Shown here in pieces: positions 46,114 to 57,850 of a DNA stretch of 64,000 nucleotides. The DNA is from Pseudomonas fluorescens (GTDB lineage: Bacteria; Pseudomonadota; Gammaproteobacteria; Pseudomonadales; Pseudomonadaceae). The stretch lies in the NCBI GenBank assembly GCA_902825215.1, contig LR782234.1, forward strand, positions 3,596,001 through 3,660,000, written 5' to 3'. Position 1 is the first letter of the stretch, and each line of letters starts with the position of its first letter. A program made the translations under genes and the position numbers. The notes beneath the pieces were generated by a model. The model was given only the letters and a program-made list of their open reading frames with translations. It had not been told where the DNA came from and made no database searches.

Positions 46114-47187
46114 ATGCTGGCGTATATCTTTCGGCGACTGTTGCTGATCATCCCGACCCTGTTCGGCATTCTGCTGATCAACTTCGTGATCATTCAGGCC
46201 GCGCCCGGCGGGCCGGTGGAACAGATGATCGCCAAGCTCGAAGGCTTCGAAGGTGCCACCAGCCGGATTGCCGGCGGCGGTGCCGAGGTGGCAGTGGCCG
46301 GCTCGTCGTATCGCGGCGCGCAGGGCCTCGATCCGGCGCTGATCAAGGAAATCGAGCACATGTACGGGTTCGACAAATCGGCCCCGGAACGCCTGTGGAT
46401 CATGGTCAAGAACTACGCCCGGCTGGATTTCGGCGACAGCTTCTTCCGCGACGCCAAGGTCATCGACCTGATCAAGGAAAAGATGCCGGTGTCGATCTCG
46501 CTGGGGCTGTGGAGCACGCTGATCATGTACCTGGTGTCGATCCCGCTGGGGATCGCCAAGGCCACGCGGCACGGCAGCCATTTTGACGTGTGGACCAGTT
46601 CGGCAATCATCGTTGGCTATGCGATCCCGGCGTTCCTGTTTGCGATCCTGCTGATCGTGGTGTTCGCCGGCGGCAGTTATCTGGACTGGTTCCCGTTGCG
46701 CGGGCTGACCTCGAACAACTTCGATGAATTGAGTCTGGGCGGCAAGATCCTTGATTACTTCTGGCACCTGGCGCTCCCGGTCACGGCGCTGGTGATCGGC
46801 AACTTCGCGACCATGACCCTGCTGACCAAAAACAGCTTCCTCGACGAGATCAACAAACAGTACGTGGTCACCGCCAAGGCCAAAGGCCTGACGCGCAATC
46901 GTGTGTTGTACGGGCACGTGTTCCGCAACGCGATGCTGCTGGTGATTGCCGGATTCCCGTCGGCGTTCATCGGGATTTTCTTCACCGGCTCGTTGCTGGT
47001 GGAAGTGATCTTTTCCCTCGACGGCCTGGGCCTGATGAGTTTCGAAGCAGCGATCAACCGCGATTACCCGGTGGTGTTCGGCACGCTGTTCATCTTCACC
47101 CTGCTCGGGCTGGTGGTGAAACTGATCGGCGACCTTACTTACACCTTCGTCGATCCGCGCATCGACTTCGAAAGCCGGGAGCATTGA
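46114..47187 (+). CDS. yejB: ABC transporter permease YejB
   Basis: 357 residues with about six membrane segments. N-terminus [38 protein letters not shown] is typical of oligopeptide permease DppB/OppB/YejB, and the YejB-type insertion of ~75 residues after PGGP is present. The EAA loop lies in [23 protein letters not shown] near residue 250. It forms the channel with YejE. Starts 4 bases after yejA2 and ends 1 base before yejE. Confidence 0.95.
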   Translation: MLAYIFRRLLLIIPTLFGILLINFVIIQAAPGGPVEQMIAKLEGFEGATSRIAGGGAEVAVAGSSYRGAQGLDPALIKEIEHMYGFDKSAPERLWIMVKNYARLDFGDSFFRDAKVIDLIKEKMPVSISLGLWSTLIMYLVSIPLGIAKATRHGSHFDVWTSSAIIVGYAIPAFLFAILLIVVFAGGSYLDWFPLRGLTSNNFDELSLGGKILDYFWHLALPVTALVIGNFATMTLLTKNSFLDEINKQYVVTAKAKGLTRNRVLYGHVFRNAMLLVIAGFPSAFIGIFFTGSLLVEVIFSLDGLGLMSFEAAINRDYPVVFGTLFIFTLLGLVVKLIGDLTYTFVDPRIDFESREH

Positions 47188-47188
47188 G

Positions 47189-48208
47189 ATGAACCTGTCC
47201 CCTCTCAACCGCCGCCGCTTCGAACTGTTCAAGGCCAACAAGCGTGGCTGGTGGTCGCTGTGGCTGTTTCTGATCCTGTTCGGGCTGAGCCTGGGTGCCG
47301 AGCTGATCGCCAATGACAAGCCGCTGGTGGTGCATTACGACAACCACTGGTATTTCCCGGCAATCAAGCGCTACCCGGAGACCACCTTCGGCGGCGAATT
47401 CCCGCTGGAAGCCAACTACAAGAGCCCGTACATCCGCGAACTGCTCAAGGCCAAGGATGCCTGGGTGTTGTGGGCGCCGATCCCCTACAGCTACCAGAGC
47501 ATCAATTACGACCTGAAAGTCCCGGCCCCGGCGCCGCCCTCGGCGGACAATCTGCTGGGCACCGACGACCAGGGTCGCGATGTGCTGGCGCGGGTGATCT
47601 ACGGCTTCCGCATTTCTGTGTTGTTTGCGCTGACCTTGACCGTGCTGAGTTCGATCATCGGCGTGATTGCCGGTGCCCTTCAGGGGTTTTATGGCGGCTG
47701 GGTCGATCTGGCCGGGCAGCGTTTTCTGGAGATCTGGTCGGGATTGCCAGTGCTGTATCTGCTGATCATCCTCGCCAGTTTCGTCCAGCCGAATTTCTGG
47801 TGGCTGCTGGGGATCATGCTGCTGTTTTCATGGATGAGCCTGGTCGACGTGGTGCGCGCGGAGTTTCTGCGCGGGCGCAACCTTGAATACGTACGCGCCG
47901 CCAGAGCGCTGGGCATGCAGAACGGCGCAATCATGTTCCGTCACATTCTGCCCAACGCCATGGTTTCGACCATGACCTTCATGCCGTTCATCCTCACCGG
48001 CGCCATCGGCACCCTCACCGCGCTGGACTTTCTCGGCTTCGGCTTGCCGGCCGGCAGTCCGTCGCTGGGTGAACTGGTCGCGCAGGGCAAATCCAACCTG
48101 CAGGCACCGTGGCTGGGCATGAGCGCGTTTGCCGTGCTGGCGCTGATGTTGAGCCTGCTGGTGTTTATCGGCGAGTCCGCTCGCGATGCTTTCGACCCGA
48201 GGAAGTGA
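47189..48208 (+). CDS. yejE: ABC transporter permease YejE
   Basis: 339 residues; one N-terminal segment, a ~100-residue periplasmic stretch (HYDNHWYFPAIKRYPETTFGGEFPLEANYKSPY), then a five-segment transport core with LLGTDDQGRDVLARVIYGFRISV near residue 125 and the EAA loop YVRAARALGMQNGAIMFRHILPNAM near 235. The GTDDQGRDV motif is diagnostic for the OppC/YejE family. Follows yejB with a 1-base gap. Confidence 0.95.
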   Translation: MNLSPLNRRRFELFKANKRGWWSLWLFLILFGLSLGAELIANDKPLVVHYDNHWYFPAIKRYPETTFGGEFPLEANYKSPYIRELLKAKDAWVLWAPIPYSYQSINYDLKVPAPAPPSADNLLGTDDQGRDVLARVIYGFRISVLFALTLTVLSSIIGVIAGALQGFYGGWVDLAGQRFLEIWSGLPVLYLLIILASFVQPNFWWLLGIMLLFSWMSLVDVVRAEFLRGRNLEYVRAARALGMQNGAIMFRHILPNAMVSTMTFMPFILTGAIGTLTALDFLGFGLPAGSPSLGELVAQGKSNLQAPWLGMSAFAVLALMLSLLVFIGESARDAFDPRK

Positions 48209-48209
48209 A

Positions 48210-49820
<1,611 letters not shown>

Positions 49821-49839
49821 CCTGAAAGAGGAGCAACAC

Positions 49840-50634
49840 ATGGGTTTTCTCGCCGGTAAGCGCGTACTGATCGTCGGTGTCGCCAGCAAGCTGTCCATCG
49901 CATCCGGCATCGCTGCCGCCATGCATCGCGAGGGCGCTGAGCTTGCCTTCACTTATCAGAACGACAAACTCAAGGGTCGCGTCGAAGAATTCGCACAAGG
50001 CTGGGGCTCGAGCCCTGAGCTGTGCTTCCCGTGCGACGTGGCCAGCGATGAAGAAATCGCCAAGGTCTTCGAACAACTGAGCAAGAAGTGGGACGGCCTG
50101 GACTGCATCGTTCACTCCGTCGGCTTCGCCCCGGGCGACCAACTGGACGGCGACTTCACCGAAGCCACCACCCGTGAAGGTTTCCGCATTGCTCACGACA
50201 TCAGCGCCTACAGCTTCGTGGCCCTGGCCAAAGCCGGCCGCGAAATGATGAAAGGCCGCAATGGCAGCCTGCTGACCCTGTCGTACCTGGGCGCCGAGCG
50301 CACCATGCCGAACTACAACGTCATGGGCATGGCCAAGGCTTCGCTGGAAGCTGGCGTGCGTTACCTGGCAGGTTCCCTGGGCCCGGACGGCACCCGCGTC
50401 AACTGCGTATCGGCCGGCCCGATCCGCACCCTGGCCGCCTCGGGCATCAAGAACTTCCGCAAGATGCTGGCCGCCAACGAAGCGCAAACCCCACTGCGCC
50501 GCAACGTCACCATCGAAGAAGTCGGCAACGCCGGCGCCTTCCTGTGCTCCGACCTGGCGTCGGGCATCAGCGGTGAAATCATGTACGTGGACGGCGGCTT
50601 CAACACCACCGCCATGGGCAACATCGAAGAGTAA
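49840..50634 (+). CDS. fabI: Enoyl-[acyl-carrier-protein] reductase (NADH)
   Basis: 264 residues; last reductive step of each fatty-acid elongation round, the triclosan/diazaborine target. Start ATG 49840 has AGAGGAG seven bases upstream. SDR fold with [20 protein letters not shown] (cofactor loop), [14 protein letters not shown] near residue 95, catalytic Tyr and Lys in [29 protein letters not shown] near 150-165, and [17 protein letters not shown] near 190. Length normal. Close behind yejF; a terminator follows. Confidence 0.97.
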   Translation: MGFLAGKRVLIVGVASKLSIASGIAAAMHREGAELAFTYQNDKLKGRVEEFAQGWGSSPELCFPCDVASDEEIAKVFEQLSKKWDGLDCIVHSVGFAPGDQLDGDFTEATTREGFRIAHDISAYSFVALAKAGREMMKGRNGSLLTLSYLGAERTMPNYNVMGMAKASLEAGVRYLAGSLGPDGTRVNCVSAGPIRTLAASGIKNFRKMLAANEAQTPLRRNVTIEEVGNAGAFLCSDLASGISGEIMYVDGGFNTTAMGNIEE

Positions 50635-50647
50635 TCTTCGCTGGCAT

Positions 50648-50677
50648 AAAAAAACCCGTCGAATGACGGGTTTTTTT
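50648..50677 (+). terminator. Rho-independent terminator after fabI
   Basis: AAAAAAACCCGTC-GAAT-GACGGGTTTTTTT, perfect stem with T-run. Confidence 0.93.
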
Positions 50678-50780
50678 ATGCCTTGGCGAAAGTCCCACCC
50701 ATACACATGTACCACCTGCCCCGCCTGCCATCGCTCGACAATCGCGCCTTGATGCCTGTCAGCCGCCATGGAGAGCGCAA

Positions 50781-53700
50781 ATGAACGACACCGTGCAAGC
50801 CGCGTCACCGCAACAGACCTTTCTTCAAAATCTGATCGATGAGTTGACGGCCGTCCCTGTCGTCAAGCCCGGGGAACCGCAACGCACACTGGAAATCCCT
50901 CGCGCTTGCCTGCTGCGCGAATGGATGGAGCTGTACTGGGCCGCCCTGGAGCAGCCCGAATTTCTTGACTGGGCCAGTCGCTTCCACATTGATCTGGATA
51001 CGCTGCGGATCAAAGGCGCGACGCTGGAGGCGCAAACCCAGGCGAACGGCGCCGCTAAGCTGCGCACGTTCACGCTGGACGATGATTCGGGCTGGTGGCA
51101 GATCGCACCGCTGCTGGTGTGGATCGCCCAGCGCATCGATCCGGGCGAATGGGGCCTGCCGTATATCGGCGGCAAATCGGCCAATCCACTGTACCGCTTT
51201 CCACGTCAGGTCGTGCTGGCGTTTTACGGTTATCCCGAGCCGCAAAACCTCGCCCAGGCGAAAGTGATGGTCGCTGAACTGAAAGCCGGCGGCTTCGCGG
51301 CGATTGACGAAAATGGCCACACCACGTCGGCCGTGGTCAAAGAGCGCGCTGCGCAACTGGAGGATTTCCAGGCCATTGCCTGCACCCTCGAAACAGTCTT
51401 GCAGACCCTCGAGCCGTTTGAACAACGCGGCCTCGAGGACACACCCGTGTCACTGACTTCCTCGTCGGTTTCAGCCAGTCGTGGCGGTCCGCGTTTCAAG
51501 CTTGGCCCGCTGCTGGAACGCTACGCCTTGCCCATCCCGGAGGATGCCGAACAAGCCAAAGCGCTGGCGCAACGCCTGCGCGACCATCGCTGGCCGGCGT
51601 TGCCGTATGTCAGCGATTACGTGCAGACCGGCAACTCGATCATTAGCTACCGGCATGGCTTTGCCGATATCGAAGACGGGCGTTATATCCTGCGCCGACT
51701 GCAGGCGCTGAGCTGGAACAAGTCGCCTGCGGCGAAAATCGACCTGGAAGAGTTCAGCGTGCCCGATCCCGACTCAGCGCTGACGGGATGGATGGAGTTG
51801 GGCCAAAGTGGTCTGAAGATATTGGGTTCGCATCCGGCTTTTCAGGCCATTTTGTCGAAACACAAGCTACCTGCCGATAGCGCACTGCTGGTAACTGAGT
51901 CCGGTCATGTCGGCACGGCCAGCGAACAGGGCTGGATCACTCTCACTGCAGAGGTGGAAAAACACGCCGACCTGAAAGTCTATCGCGATCGCCTCAAGGC
52001 CAAGGCACGCAAGGCCGGCGGTGCCTTTCGCACCAGCGGCAAGGTGACGCTGGGGCAAATGCTGCGCTTTTATGAACTGCCTTTGCCGAAGACCGTCGAG
52101 CAGGCCCTCACGTTTGTCAAATGGGACAAGATCAACCTGCACATGCGTCCCGGCTACATGAATCACTGGTATCTGCTCGGTCGCCCCGGCACACAGACCG
52201 AGCGCTTCACCACTGAGCAGCGCCAGCAGATCATCGACACGACTCAGGCGTTCCTGCCAAAGGACGCAGCGCCACTGATTGATTACCTCAGCGAAGGCGT
52301 CGATACCGATCTGCCTGCAACGAGCCTGAACACCAACGCCGATTACCTGATCAGCCGCATCCTGATCAGCGAACGGGCGCGCTTGCTGGGCAATCAATTA
52401 CTGAAAAAGCTCGCCCCCGCGGCTCAACCCAAGGATCTGCTGGCCACCAATCGCGACCGTTTGTTGCTTGCTGCGCTGATCCTCAGTCTCGACCCGACGG
52501 CGGGCGAGCAATCGGACCGGATCATCGGGCAGGCACTCAATGACGGCTTCTACTGGGGCGAACCGTACACTGAGGTCCGGCGTTTCATCGATCAACAGTT
52601 CGATCTGGCGCAGGTGAAGAACAAATCCCTGGCGACGCATCTGCTCCTGTCCGGCAACGCTGCGGAGTTTTTGATCCGTGATATCCCGGTCTCACTGCAT
52701 TACATGAGTGATTTGCGCTGGGTCCGGCTCAAGCAGATCGTGCTGTACATCGAAGACCGCAGGCCGGGTGTGACGCGCCTGATGACTTACGCGCAATTGA
52801 CGAATCTGACCCATGGACCCGTCCCGGCGGATTACTACCAATTCCTGCGCAGTGATACCTGCGCGTCTGTCGTTCTGGACTGGGCCATCGCTCGGGGTGT
52901 GGTTCAGCGTGATCAGGAAAATCCGCTCAATCAACCCGCCACGCTCAAACGTGCCGGGCGCCTTTTTCGCGACCATCAGCGCATGATGCGTGCGTTCTAC
53001 CACCGGGCGTTCCTGGCAAAATGTCCTGTACCGATAACGGTGGCGCTGAACGATCTGCGCAAGGTCTTCAGCGATAACCCGCATCTGGCCGAACCTGCGC
53101 TGTCCAGCCCGGCCTCCACGGCGAACCTTTATTCATTGAGCGAACTGCATGTGGCGGGCAAGTTGTCCGGCGATCTGCAGGGCTGGAAATCGAGCACCGA
53201 GCAGCTTCAGCTGAGCTCATTGAAAGCCTCGTTTGCCCGGCTCAACACGGTATCGCGCTCGTTCCGCTCCGCACTGAGCGCACGCCTGCAGCAGATGAAG
53301 GACGCCCATATCGCCTTCATCAAAGATGCATTTTGCCGATTACCGCTGGCGCAACGACAGGACATCGAAGACAACACCCTGCAATTGTTTGCCTTGCAGT
53401 TGCCCACCCCGACAGGTCCCGCCGAGGCTGCAAACACCAACGCCGAGGCGGCGCCGTTTGCCATCATCGCGCTGCTGCGCGGTTCGACGCCCAGGGTGTA
53501 CGAGATTTTTACCCGCAGGTCGGCGGTTGTATTGCGTCGCGATATTGATGTCGCGCTGCTCAAGCCCTCTGCGGCGAACAACAAGGCCAAATCGCTGCCC
53601 TTCGACGCCGAGGCGTATCGCCACGGGACTCTGCCCATCGCCAACGCCACATGCGATGCGCTGATCACCAGCCTCGACATCGAAGGCGCGCCGCTGGCGG

Positions 53701-53903
53701 CACAAGCGTACAGCGACGTTCCCGATACGTTTTCTTCCAACAAGATCAACGCCATCGCCCGTACGGCTGTGCGGCACCTGTTTGAGGCTTATGAAAGCAA
53801 AGCGCTGCAAGAAGCGCTGACCGCCCCTGCGCTCGAGGAAATACAAGCCAATCAGGAGAAATGGCTGAAGTTTTACGCGACGCTGAGCCCGCCGAAAACT
53901 TGA
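50781..53903 (+). CDS. Large protein of unknown function, 1040 residues
   Basis: GAGAGCG lies just before ATG 50781. No signal peptide, membrane segment, coiled-coil run or nucleotide motif was found. The N-terminal region is Trp-rich (LREWMELYWAALEQPEFLDWASRFHIDLD; DDDSGWWQIAPLLVWIAQRIDPGEWGLPYIGG), and the protein contains mixed alpha/beta segments such as VALNDLRKVFSDNPHLAEPAL. Segments such as REWMELYWAALEQPEFLDWASRFHID, and a later VYEIFTRRSAVVLRRD, remind me of the dermonecrotic-toxin-like DUF6543 proteins of pseudomonads, but I cannot confirm that. Codon use looks native. It has a terminator upstream and a REP pair downstream, so it is a stand-alone unit. No immunity or secretion gene is beside it. 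Confidence 0.85.
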   Translation: MNDTVQAASPQQTFLQNLIDELTAVPVVKPGEPQRTLEIPRACLLREWMELYWAALEQPEFLDWASRFHIDLDTLRIKGATLEAQTQANGAAKLRTFTLDDDSGWWQIAPLLVWIAQRIDPGEWGLPYIGGKSANPLYRFPRQVVLAFYGYPEPQNLAQAKVMVAELKAGGFAAIDENGHTTSAVVKERAAQLEDFQAIACTLETVLQTLEPFEQRGLEDTPVSLTSSSVSASRGGPRFKLGPLLERYALPIPEDAEQAKALAQRLRDHRWPALPYVSDYVQTGNSIISYRHGFADIEDGRYILRRLQALSWNKSPAAKIDLEEFSVPDPDSALTGWMELGQSGLKILGSHPAFQAILSKHKLPADSALLVTESGHVGTASEQGWITLTAEVEKHADLKVYRDRLKAKARKAGGAFRTSGKVTLGQMLRFYELPLPKTVEQALTFVKWDKINLHMRPGYMNHWYLLGRPGTQTERFTTEQRQQIIDTTQAFLPKDAAPLIDYLSEGVDTDLPATSLNTNADYLISRILISERARLLGNQLLKKLAPAAQPKDLLATNRDRLLLAALILSLDPTAGEQSDRIIGQALNDGFYWGEPYTEVRRFIDQQFDLAQVKNKSLATHLLLSGNAAEFLIRDIPVSLHYMSDLRWVRLKQIVLYIEDRRPGVTRLMTYAQLTNLTHGPVPADYYQFLRSDTCASVVLDWAIARGVVQRDQENPLNQPATLKRAGRLFRDHQRMMRAFYHRAFLAKCPVPITVALNDLRKVFSDNPHLAEPALSSPASTANLYSLSELHVAGKLSGDLQGWKSSTEQLQLSSLKASFARLNTVSRSFRSALSARLQQMKDAHIAFIKDAFCRLPLAQRQDIEDNTLQLFALQLPTPTGPAEAANTNAEAAPFAIIALLRGSTPRVYEIFTRRSAVVLRRDIDVALLKPSAANNKAKSLPFDAEAYRHGTLPIANATCDALITSLDIEGAPLAAQAYSDVPDTFSSNKINAIARTAVRHLFEAYESKALQEALTAPALEEIQANQEKWLKFYATLSPPKT

Positions 53904-53961
53904 AGCCTGTTGGTTGGAGAACGCGGTGGGTCAGTTAATGAAGTAGTGACCGGACGGACGC

Positions 53962-54055
53962 CATCGCGAGCAGGCTCGCTCCCACAGGGTATAGCGGTGG
54001 GAACGGTGTTGTGTACACCCGATCACCACTGTGAGAGCCAGCCTGCTGGCGACGG
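53962..54055. repeat. REP-type imperfect inverted pair
   Basis: CATCGCGAGCAGGCTCGCTC (then CCACAG) and, 41 bases on, CTGTGAGAGCCAGCCTGCTG form imperfect arms. It lies between the 1040-residue gene and the convergent GAF-GGDEF gene. Confidence 0.8.
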
Positions 54056-54063
54056 GGTTTTGC

Positions 54064-55029
54064 TCAGCAGCGCTTCAAGGCTTGCTTGTGTGCGTACATC
54101 GCGCCGTCCGCGTCGGCGAGCAGGCGGTCGACGCTGTCGTGGCGTTTGGGGTCGTATTCGATCTGGCCGACGCTGAACCGAATGGCGTAACCGCGGTGCA
54201 GCTTGGCGTTGCGTTCTTCGAGGATTTCTTTCATGCGCGCCATGATCGCCGTGGTTTCGACGTGGCTGGAGCCGGTCAGCAGCGCGACGAATTCATCGCC
54301 GCCCAGGCGCCCGACCACGTCGCTTTCGCGAAAGGCAATACGCAGCACGTCGGCAAAGGTTTTCAGCGCACCGTCGCCCTCGGCATGTCCGTAGAGGTCG
54401 TTGATCTGCTTGAAGTCGTTGAGGTCGAAAAACAGCAAGGTTGCCGGCCGGTTCAGCCGCGAACAGGCATCGAGTGCATGCTGGGCCAACTGCTTGAAGC
54501 CGCGCCGGTTGGACAGCAACGTCAGCTCGTCCATGCTCGCCATCTGCACCGCGGTGAGTTCCTGCTCGGCCATTTCCGCCAGATCGCGCAGCAGTGCGCG
54601 CTCTTCATCGTCGAGTTCACGGGGCTTGGTGTCGATCAGGCACAGCGTGCCCATTTTGTTGCCGTGGGGAACGGTCAGCGGGTATCCGGCATAGAAGCGA
54701 ATGTTCGGCGCGCCGCTCACCAGCGGGTTGTCATGAAAGCGCACGTCTTCACGGGCGTCCGGCACCAGCAGCAACTCGTTCTGCAAGATCGCGTGCCCAC
54801 AGAACGAGACGTCTCGCGGCGTTTCGGTGGCGTCGAGGCCGACGCAGGATTTGAACCACTGGCGGTCCTTGTCCACCAGCGTGACCAACGCAATCGGCAC
54901 GTTGAACAAGCGCTTGGCCAGCCGCGTCAGGCGATCGAAGCGTTCTTCGGGGGCCGAATCGAGTAGATTGAGATTTTGCAGCGCTTGCATTCGCGCCGCT
55001 TCATTCTCGGGTTTTCCGGGCACCAGCAT
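54064..55029 (-). CDS. GAF-domain diguanylate cyclase
   Basis: 321 residues from ATG 55029 (TGGAG six bases upstream). A GAF domain fills residues ~15-160 (PIALVTLVDKDRQWFKSCVG, ETPRDVSFCGHAIL, FYAGYPLTV, GTLCLIDTKPREL). A GGDEF domain follows (MDELTLLSNRRGF, LLFFDLNDFKQINDLYGHAEGD) with an intact GGDEF loop (VVGRLGGDEFVALL). It is cytoplasmic and makes cyclic di-GMP from a signal sensed by GAF. The start is near the cytochrome gene, which reads the same way but ends about 60 bases upstream. Confidence 0.93.
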   Translation of the reverse strand: MLVPGKPENEAARMQALQNLNLLDSAPEERFDRLTRLAKRLFNVPIALVTLVDKDRQWFKSCVGLDATETPRDVSFCGHAILQNELLLVPDAREDVRFHDNPLVSGAPNIRFYAGYPLTVPHGNKMGTLCLIDTKPRELDDEERALLRDLAEMAEQELTAVQMASMDELTLLSNRRGFKQLAQHALDACSRLNRPATLLFFDLNDFKQINDLYGHAEGDGALKTFADVLRIAFRESDVVGRLGGDEFVALLTGSSHVETTAIMARMKEILEERNAKLHRGYAIRFSVGQIEYDPKRHDSVDRLLADADGAMYAHKQALKRC

Positions 55030-55088
55030 CACACACTCCACAGGCTGTAATGCTCTTGAGCTTAGCCCTGAATTGAGAAGAGCTCACA

Positions 55089-55667
55089 TCATAATTCCGC
55101 CACCGGGCAAGGCCCACCCGCATCGGCCCACAGTTTGAACTGCTCGACAAAAATATCGTGGGGGACCGGCACCGGCGCGCGCCCGGCGCCCGGGTTCCAG
55201 CCCCAGAGCACCAGTTTGTCTTCGCTGACGTGCTTGATCAGCGCGGCAAAATCGCGATCGCCGTTGCTCGCACGGTCCTTGATCATGGCGCACAGCTTGT
55301 CCGCAGGCAGGCCGATCCAGGCCATCTTGTGCGCCGCCGGTGGCAGGCTCCAGTGCGGTGCACCGGGTGGCGCATGCGGGCCATAACTGGCCGGCGGGTT
55401 GTTTTCGGCGTGGCAGGTGGCGCAGGGCAAACCGGCAGCGCCCTTGCCGTCCATGCCGCGCACCACGTTCATCGCGTGGGGAATGCCGGCGTCGAACTGC
55501 AAGGGCGCATCACCGGGGATGTGGCAATTCTGGCAACGCGGGCTCTGAAAGACCTTTTGCACCGTGCCGAAAGCCTGCAGCGCTGGCTGATCATCAGCGA
55601 ACAGATCCGAGGCGTAACCGCCCAACCCCAACAGCACCACGGTGCCCAACAGCAGATGTCGTTTCAT
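55089..55667 (-). CDS. Dihaem c-type cytochrome of the molybdenum hydroxylase operon
   Basis: 192 residues from ATG 55667 (CGGGAG six bases upstream). Signal peptide (HLLLGTVVLLGLGGYASDLFA). Two haem-binding CxxCH motifs: RCQNCHIPGD near residue 45 and PCATCHAENN near 82; Met or His sixth ligands could be in the His-rich PHAPPGAPHWSLPPAAHKMAW segment. It starts one base after the large-subunit stop, so it is the third gene of the operon and probably accepts electrons from the hydroxylase. Confidence 0.88.
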   Translation of the reverse strand: MKRHLLLGTVVLLGLGGYASDLFADDQPALQAFGTVQKVFQSPRCQNCHIPGDAPLQFDAGIPHAMNVVRGMDGKGAAGLPCATCHAENNPPASYGPHAPPGAPHWSLPPAAHKMAWIGLPADKLCAMIKDRASNGDRDFAALIKHVSEDKLVLWGWNPGAGRAPVPVPHDIFVEQFKLWADAGGPCPVAEL

Positions 55668-55668
55668 T

Positions 55669-57831
55669 TCACACTCCCGACAGTTGCAGCGGCAATTCAC
55701 GCAGTCGCTGCCCGGTCAAAGCGAACACCGCGTTGGCCACCGCCGGCGCGGTCGGCGGCACCCCGGGCTCGCCGATGCCACCGGGTTTTTCGCTGCTGGG
55801 CACGATATGCACCTCCACGACCGGCATTTCGTTGAGCCGCAAGACCTGATAATCGTGATAGTTGGACTGCACCACCCCGCCATTTTTGAGCGTCAGCTTG
55901 CTATGCAGCGCCATGCCCAGGCCGAAGGTGATGCACGACTCCATCTGCGCGACGATGCTCTGCGGGTTCACCGCAATGCCGCAATCCACCGCGCAGACCA
56001 CGCGATGTACGCGAATCGCCAGATTGTCCTGGGACACCTCAGCGACTTGCGCCACGTAACTACCGAATGATTCGTGCACCGCCACGCCGAGGGCGTGCCC
56101 GTCGGGCAGCGGCGCTTTCCAGTTGGCCTTTTCCACCGCCAGATTCAACACACCGAGGTGGCGCGGGTGATTTTTCAGCAGGGTACGCCGGTATTCCACC
56201 GGGTCCTGGCCAGCCGCCGTGGCGAGTTCATCAACCAGCGACTCCATGACAAAACCACTGTGCGTGTGCCCCACCGAGCGCAGCCACAACACATTGATGC
56301 CGGTCTGCGGCGAATGCAGATCGACTTGATGATGGGCCAGATCCTTGATGTAGGGGCTGTCGGCGACGCCCTCGACCGAAGTCGCGTCGATGCCGTCCTT
56401 GACCATGGTTTTTTCCAGCAGCGTACCGGCCATGATCGACTGCCCCACCAGCACATGCTCCCAGCTTGACGGCAGGCCATCCGCGCCCAGACCGATCCGC
56501 GCCTGATGCAGGAACATCGATCGATAGTAGCCGCCGCGAATGTCATCCTCACGGGCCCACACGGTTTTTACCGGCATCCCCGCCGCCTTCGCCACCTGCA
56601 CCGCTTCGGCGACGAAGTCCGAGGTCGGGTTGGCCCGGCGCCCGAAACCGCCACCCAGAAACTCGGTGTGAATCTCGACCTGCTCCGGTTTCAGCCCGGT
56701 GATCTTGCCAGCGACCATCTGGTCGAGGGTCTGAAACTGCGTGCCGGTCCAGATTTCGCATTTGCCGGCGCTGATCTTCACCGTGCAATTGAGCGGTTCC
56801 ATCGGCGCATGAGCGAGGTACGGCACGCTGTACTCAACCTCGATTTTCTTCGCCGCTTTGCCGAAGCTGCCTTGTGCATCGCCCGCTTTGCCGGCCGAAG
56901 TGCCCGGCGTCGCCGCCAGTTTGCGGAAGCTGTCGAGCAGCGATTCACTGCTCATGTCGGCGTGCGGCCCCAGGTCCCAATTGACCTTCAGCGCATCGCG
57001 GCCGAGCTTTGCCGCCCAGTAATGATCAGCGATCACCGCGACGCCGCTGGGCACCTGCAGCACTTTGTGCACGCCGGGGATGGCCAGCGCTGCGGCGCCC
57101 TCAAAGGATTTGACCGTGGCGCCGAATGCCGGCGCGCGGGCAACCATCGCGGTCATCAGGCCTTCGAACTGCACGTCCATGCCGAATTTGGCGCGGCCGG
57201 TGATTTTTTCGGGGGTGTCGAGACGCCTCGTCGGTTTGCCGATGATCTTCCAGTCCCTGGCCTGCTTGAGCGTGATCGTCTGCGGGTCCGGCACCGGCAG
57301 TTGCCCGGCAGCATCGGCCAGCTCGCCATAGGTCGCGCGTTGATCGCCAGCGATCACCACGCCCGATTCGGTACGGATGGCTGAAGGCGCCACATCGAAG
57401 CGTTTCGCCGCCGCTTGCACCAACATCTGCCGCGCCGTCGCGCCGGCCAGTCGATAACGGTCGAACTCCATCCACGTCGTGGTCGAGCCACCGGTGATCT
57501 GCATGCCGCCAAACGCCGGCATGCCGTAATCGGCCGCCGATGCCGGTGAATGCTCGACGCGGATCTTCGACCAGTCGGCGTCCAGCTCTTCGGCAATCAA
57601 CATGGTCAGGCCCGTCCAGATGCCCTGGCCCATTTCCGAATGGCCGAGCAGCACGGTGACGCTGTTGTCCGCAGCGATGCGCAAAAACGCATTGGGCGCG
57701 AAGACCTTGCCTGCGTTCTCCGCCGCCCGCGCGAACCGGTGCCCACCGGGCACGACGAACGCCACCACCAGACCGCCAGCCACGATGGCGCTGCCCTTGA
57801 GAAAACCGCGACGCGAAACAGGACTGTTCAT
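55669..57831 (-). CDS. Molybdopterin-binding large subunit, xanthine-dehydrogenase family (isoquinoline 1-oxidoreductase-like)
   Basis: 720 residues with a twin-arginine leader (SRRGFLKGSAIVAGGLVVAFVVPGG), so exported folded. Aldehyde-oxidase/xanthine-dehydrogenase Mo-subunit pattern: LGHSEMGQGIWTGLTMLIAEEL near residue 60, EFLGGGFGRRANPTSDFV near 392, VGHTHSGFVMESLVDELA near 520, and the catalytic-Glu region GGIGEPGVPPTAPAVANAVF near 690. Such IorB-type enzymes hydroxylate N-heterocycles or aldehydes with a separate 2Fe-2S subunit and no FAD subunit. Second gene of a three-gene operon. Substrate unknown. Confidence 0.92.
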   Translation of the reverse strand: MNSPVSRRGFLKGSAIVAGGLVVAFVVPGGHRFARAAENAGKVFAPNAFLRIAADNSVTVLLGHSEMGQGIWTGLTMLIAEELDADWSKIRVEHSPASAADYGMPAFGGMQITGGSTTTWMEFDRYRLAGATARQMLVQAAAKRFDVAPSAIRTESGVVIAGDQRATYGELADAAGQLPVPDPQTITLKQARDWKIIGKPTRRLDTPEKITGRAKFGMDVQFEGLMTAMVARAPAFGATVKSFEGAAALAIPGVHKVLQVPSGVAVIADHYWAAKLGRDALKVNWDLGPHADMSSESLLDSFRKLAATPGTSAGKAGDAQGSFGKAAKKIEVEYSVPYLAHAPMEPLNCTVKISAGKCEIWTGTQFQTLDQMVAGKITGLKPEQVEIHTEFLGGGFGRRANPTSDFVAEAVQVAKAAGMPVKTVWAREDDIRGGYYRSMFLHQARIGLGADGLPSSWEHVLVGQSIMAGTLLEKTMVKDGIDATSVEGVADSPYIKDLAHHQVDLHSPQTGINVLWLRSVGHTHSGFVMESLVDELATAAGQDPVEYRRTLLKNHPRHLGVLNLAVEKANWKAPLPDGHALGVAVHESFGSYVAQVAEVSQDNLAIRVHRVVCAVDCGIAVNPQSIVAQMESCITFGLGMALHSKLTLKNGGVVQSNYHDYQVLRLNEMPVVEVHIVPSSEKPGGIGEPGVPPTAPAVANAVFALTGQRLRELPLQLSGV

Positions 57832-57850
57832 CCGTCAACTCCCCAGGCAA

